A stretch of DNA of 64,000 bases from Solibacillus faecavium (GTDB lineage Bacteria > Bacillota > Bacilli > Bacillales_A > Planococcaceae), in assembly GCF_014836905.1 (NCBI RefSeq), contig NZ_JACSPZ010000002.1, positions 434,001 through 498,000 on the forward strand, written 5' to 3'. The position numbers and the translations under genes were made by a program. The notes under the pieces were generated by a model. The model worked only from the letters and a program-made list of their open reading frames with translations, was not told where the DNA came from and did not search any database. Shown piece after piece: positions 62,323 through 64,000 of this stretch. Position 1 is the first letter of the stretch; every line of letters begins with the position of its first letter.

Positions 62323-63102
62323 ATGGTATTCGAATATTTAAAAACATATCAAACATTTAACTCAATTAAAGAAATGGACGAGGCAGTAGCGGCTCACCTA
62401 GCTGAACATGAATTAACAGAAAGCGAGCGCAATGTAATTTTACGTATCGCACAATCTGCACTTGCGTATCCTGGCGCAGCGCATTTAAAGGCAAAGACAA
62501 TTGCCGATAGTATCGGGATTAGCATGAAAACGGTTTATCGCGCTGTTAAAAAAGCAGCAGATCTCGGGATTTTATGTGTCGTAGCGAGCACGAAACTAAA
62601 TGGAATAAAAGGTGCGAACATTTATCAAATTTTACATGTCCCATCGGAAATGTCCGATCGGGTCTCATCTGAAGAAGTGCATGAAATCGAGGTTAGTGAA
62701 GATATTTCGAGTAACGAAACTATTTCTTTTAATCTTTTTAAAACAAGCTCTTTAAAAGAAATATATAATAATACGCTCACACAGATGAATGAGTGGCAAA
62801 AAACATTGTATGAGTTTTTAATGAGTTTACCGTTAAACGATGATTTAAAGGACGGGTTACGGTCCGCTATTTTAGCTACACCGATTCAAAATATGCGAGA
62901 GTTTACGATAGCTAAAGATGCAATGTGGCGCATTATTCAAGATATTCATGATGGTAAATTAACGATTCGAACAACTTTACGTGCAATATATAAAGGGGCG
63001 TATGACAAGGCAGTAGCACGCCCTGTTTTGCCGGAAAAAGAGCAGCAACTGCATCCAAATACAAGACCTGTCCCTTTTTATGACTGGCTGACAGAGCGTT
63101 GA
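62323..63102 (+). CDS. Helix-turn-helix DNA-binding protein
   Basis: A 259-residue protein. The N-terminal half has a winged-helix-like domain, about residues 35-100, with AKTIADSIGISMKTVYRAVKKAADLGILCVV as the helix-turn-helix. The C-terminal half is helical, with no family recognised. It may be a chromosomal regulator; similar N-termini occur in plasmid replication proteins, which I do not claim here. The ATG at 62323 follows GAAGGGAG by 9 bases; the ATG at 62314 sits too close to it. Confidence 0.72.
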   Translation: MVFEYLKTYQTFNSIKEMDEAVAAHLAEHELTESERNVILRIAQSALAYPGAAHLKAKTIADSIGISMKTVYRAVKKAADLGILCVVASTKLNGIKGANIYQILHVPSEMSDRVSSEEVHEIEVSEDISSNETISFNLFKTSSLKEIYNNTLTQMNEWQKTLYEFLMSLPLNDDLKDGLRSAILATPIQNMREFTIAKDAMWRIIQDIHDGKLTIRTTLRAIYKGAYDKAVARPVLPEKEQQLHPNTRPVPFYDWLTER

Positions 63103-63262
63103 AAGAAAACCTCTTCAACTATCCATTTTCGAAGTACAATAAGTTAAGAGTCCTTCTTCATACGCTAAAATTACCTGTCAACGCGTTTTTTCTGCCTGTT
63201 ACTGGCAAAATCAAGTATATAAAAATTCGAATGCTACAATGAAATCATGAAAGGAGCAGTGT

Positions 63263-63715
63263 ATGAAAGTCCACTTACATATAGAAAACGACCGCACAGA
63301 AATCGAAGTTCATATCCATGCACCAAAATTTGATGAAACAGTCGAACAATTGATGAAAAAAATTAATAACTCAACACCTGAAAGTATTGCCGGCTATTCC
63401 AATGGAGACATTCATTTACTAAAATCTCGTGAAATTTATTCGATTTTTACCGAAAATGGAAAAGTATTTTTACAAACAGATGAAGAAGAATTTGAAGCAA
63501 AGAATAAACTTTATGAATTAGAAGAACGTTTTCACTCTAGCTTTATACGAGTCAATAAATCCATGCTCGTAAACATCGATAAAATTGTTTCCATCCAATC
63601 AAAAGTGCTTGGCAACCCACAAGTCATTTTAGCAAATGAAACAGTTGTCCCTGTCAGCCGAAATTATTTCAAACTGCTAAAGGAAGCACTTGGATTAGGA
63701 GGTGTGAGCAAATGA
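63263..63715 (+). CDS. LytTR-domain DNA-binding regulator
   Basis: A 150-residue protein with a short N-terminal segment and a C-terminal LytTR domain (about 50-145; HLLKSREIYSIFTENGKVFL, FIRVNKSMLVNIDKI, VPVSRNYFKLLKEAL). It lacks a response-receiver domain. The family regulates membrane-associated traits, usually together with a DUF3021 membrane protein, as here. It overlaps that gene by 4 bases. Confidence 0.9.
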   Translation: MKVHLHIENDRTEIEVHIHAPKFDETVEQLMKKINNSTPESIAGYSNGDIHLLKSREIYSIFTENGKVFLQTDEEEFEAKNKLYELEERFHSSFIRVNKSMLVNIDKIVSIQSKVLGNPQVILANETVVPVSRNYFKLLKEALGLGGVSK

Positions 63716-64000
63716 AAAACTTTTTAATTAGCTGCTTTGTCAGTGTTTTTATGTCTTATTTTATCATCGCACTCATTACGTACAATGACACGTCTATAAC
63801 CTGGTCTGGTGCAGAGTTGTTACACCAATTTTTATTCGCCCTTTCATTAGGTGTCATCATTGGTTGTGCAAACAATTTATTTTTAATTAAACATTGGCCT
63901 TATGTAGCGGTTTTAGCACTTCATTACGTAATTGTCCTTTGCTCCGTATTTATAGTCGGGCTTTTTGGGAAATGGTTTTCTTTTGATGAACCGTCTACCT
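63712..64000 (+). CDS. DUF3021 membrane protein, cut by the window end
   Basis: The first 96 codons are visible, with three hydrophobic segments and a short loop (from MKNFLISCFVSVFMSYFIIA onward). DUF3021 proteins commonly pair with LytTR regulators of this short type and are thought to hold them at the membrane. The ATG lies within the LytTR stop (ATGA). Confidence 0.82.
   Translation, partial: MKNFLISCFVSVFMSYFIIALITYNDTSITWSGAELLHQFLFALSLGVIIGCANNLFLIKHWPYVAVLALHYVIVLCSVFIVGLFGKWFSFDEPST

Noticed and set aside
62323..63102. Plasmid replication initiator
   Set aside because: Only the N-terminal helix-turn-helix is suggestive; there are no iterons, partition or other plasmid genes nearby.

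Overview
The window comes from a low-GC Gram-positive bacterium. AT-rich coding, strong AGGAGG-type ribosome sites, frequent TTG and GTG starts, a Spo0E-like phosphatase, bacilliredoxin, type-2 ferredoxin-NADP reductase, CsoR copper control and an SLH-domain surface protein fit a spore-forming Bacillales member. A Solibacillus/Lysinibacillus-like Planococcaceae (Caryophanaceae) chromosome is my best guess, by inference only. I see no rRNA, tRNA, prophage, CRISPR array or intact insertion sequence.

Layout. 1-2.7 kb: an NAD-salvage cluster (pncB, a nicotinamidase-like hydrolase and an NrtR-like Nudix/winged-helix protein) with two palindromic operators at the expected promoter positions. 2.8-8.2 kb: small unknowns, a lipoprotein, aspartase, an RNase H-like gene and a PgeF-family enzyme. 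8.2-8.6 kb: a non-coding array of ATTAG motifs phased at about 20-21 bp. 8.7-15.2 kb: aldo/keto reductase, ferredoxin-NADP reductase, the csoR-copZ-copA copper system, an RsmJ-like methyltransferase and bacilliredoxin. 15.5-24.2 kb: a Spo0E-like gene, AbgT transporter, CDF metal exporter, phosphatases, a frameshifted esterase and a PadR/DUF2812 operon. 24.4-33.7 kb: a vitamin B12 block. One cobalamin riboswitch precedes the class Ib ribonucleotide reductase operon nrdHIEF. A second, on the other strand, precedes cbiP-cbiB-cobD-cobC. 33.8-36.2 kb: a Lon-type peptidase gene and a decayed partial copy of it. 36.2-44.6 kb: acetyltransferases, a thioesterase, a methyltransferase, an ECF sigma factor with its probable anti-sigma factor, an SDR and DUF1835. 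45-64 kb: a DUF4256 protein, an ABC exporter with a very large permease, DedA, a sugar ABC importer without ATPase, a BASS transporter, an SLH/YcdB protein, a dicarboxylate symporter, a helix-turn-helix protein and a LytTR/DUF3021 pair cut by the window end.

The least expected content is non-coding. (1) The ATTAG array contains a perfect 75-bp internal duplication. (2) A roughly 200-bp element occurs three times (44.8, 57.7 and 62.0 kb). It is made of four 26-bp modules, two direct then two inverted, with identical 51/62/52-bp spacing in every copy. (3) A second family, with conserved long stems and ATTAGA-like ends, occurs at 45.1, 49.4 and 55.9 kb, with a remnant at 61.9 kb, twice directly upstream of a gene. 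These repeats are the best candidates for something undescribed.

How the genes work together: B12 status probably controls both corrinoid assembly and the B12-independent ribonucleotide reductase. Copper control is the standard CsoR circuit. The NAD-salvage genes look autoregulated by the NrtR-like protein.
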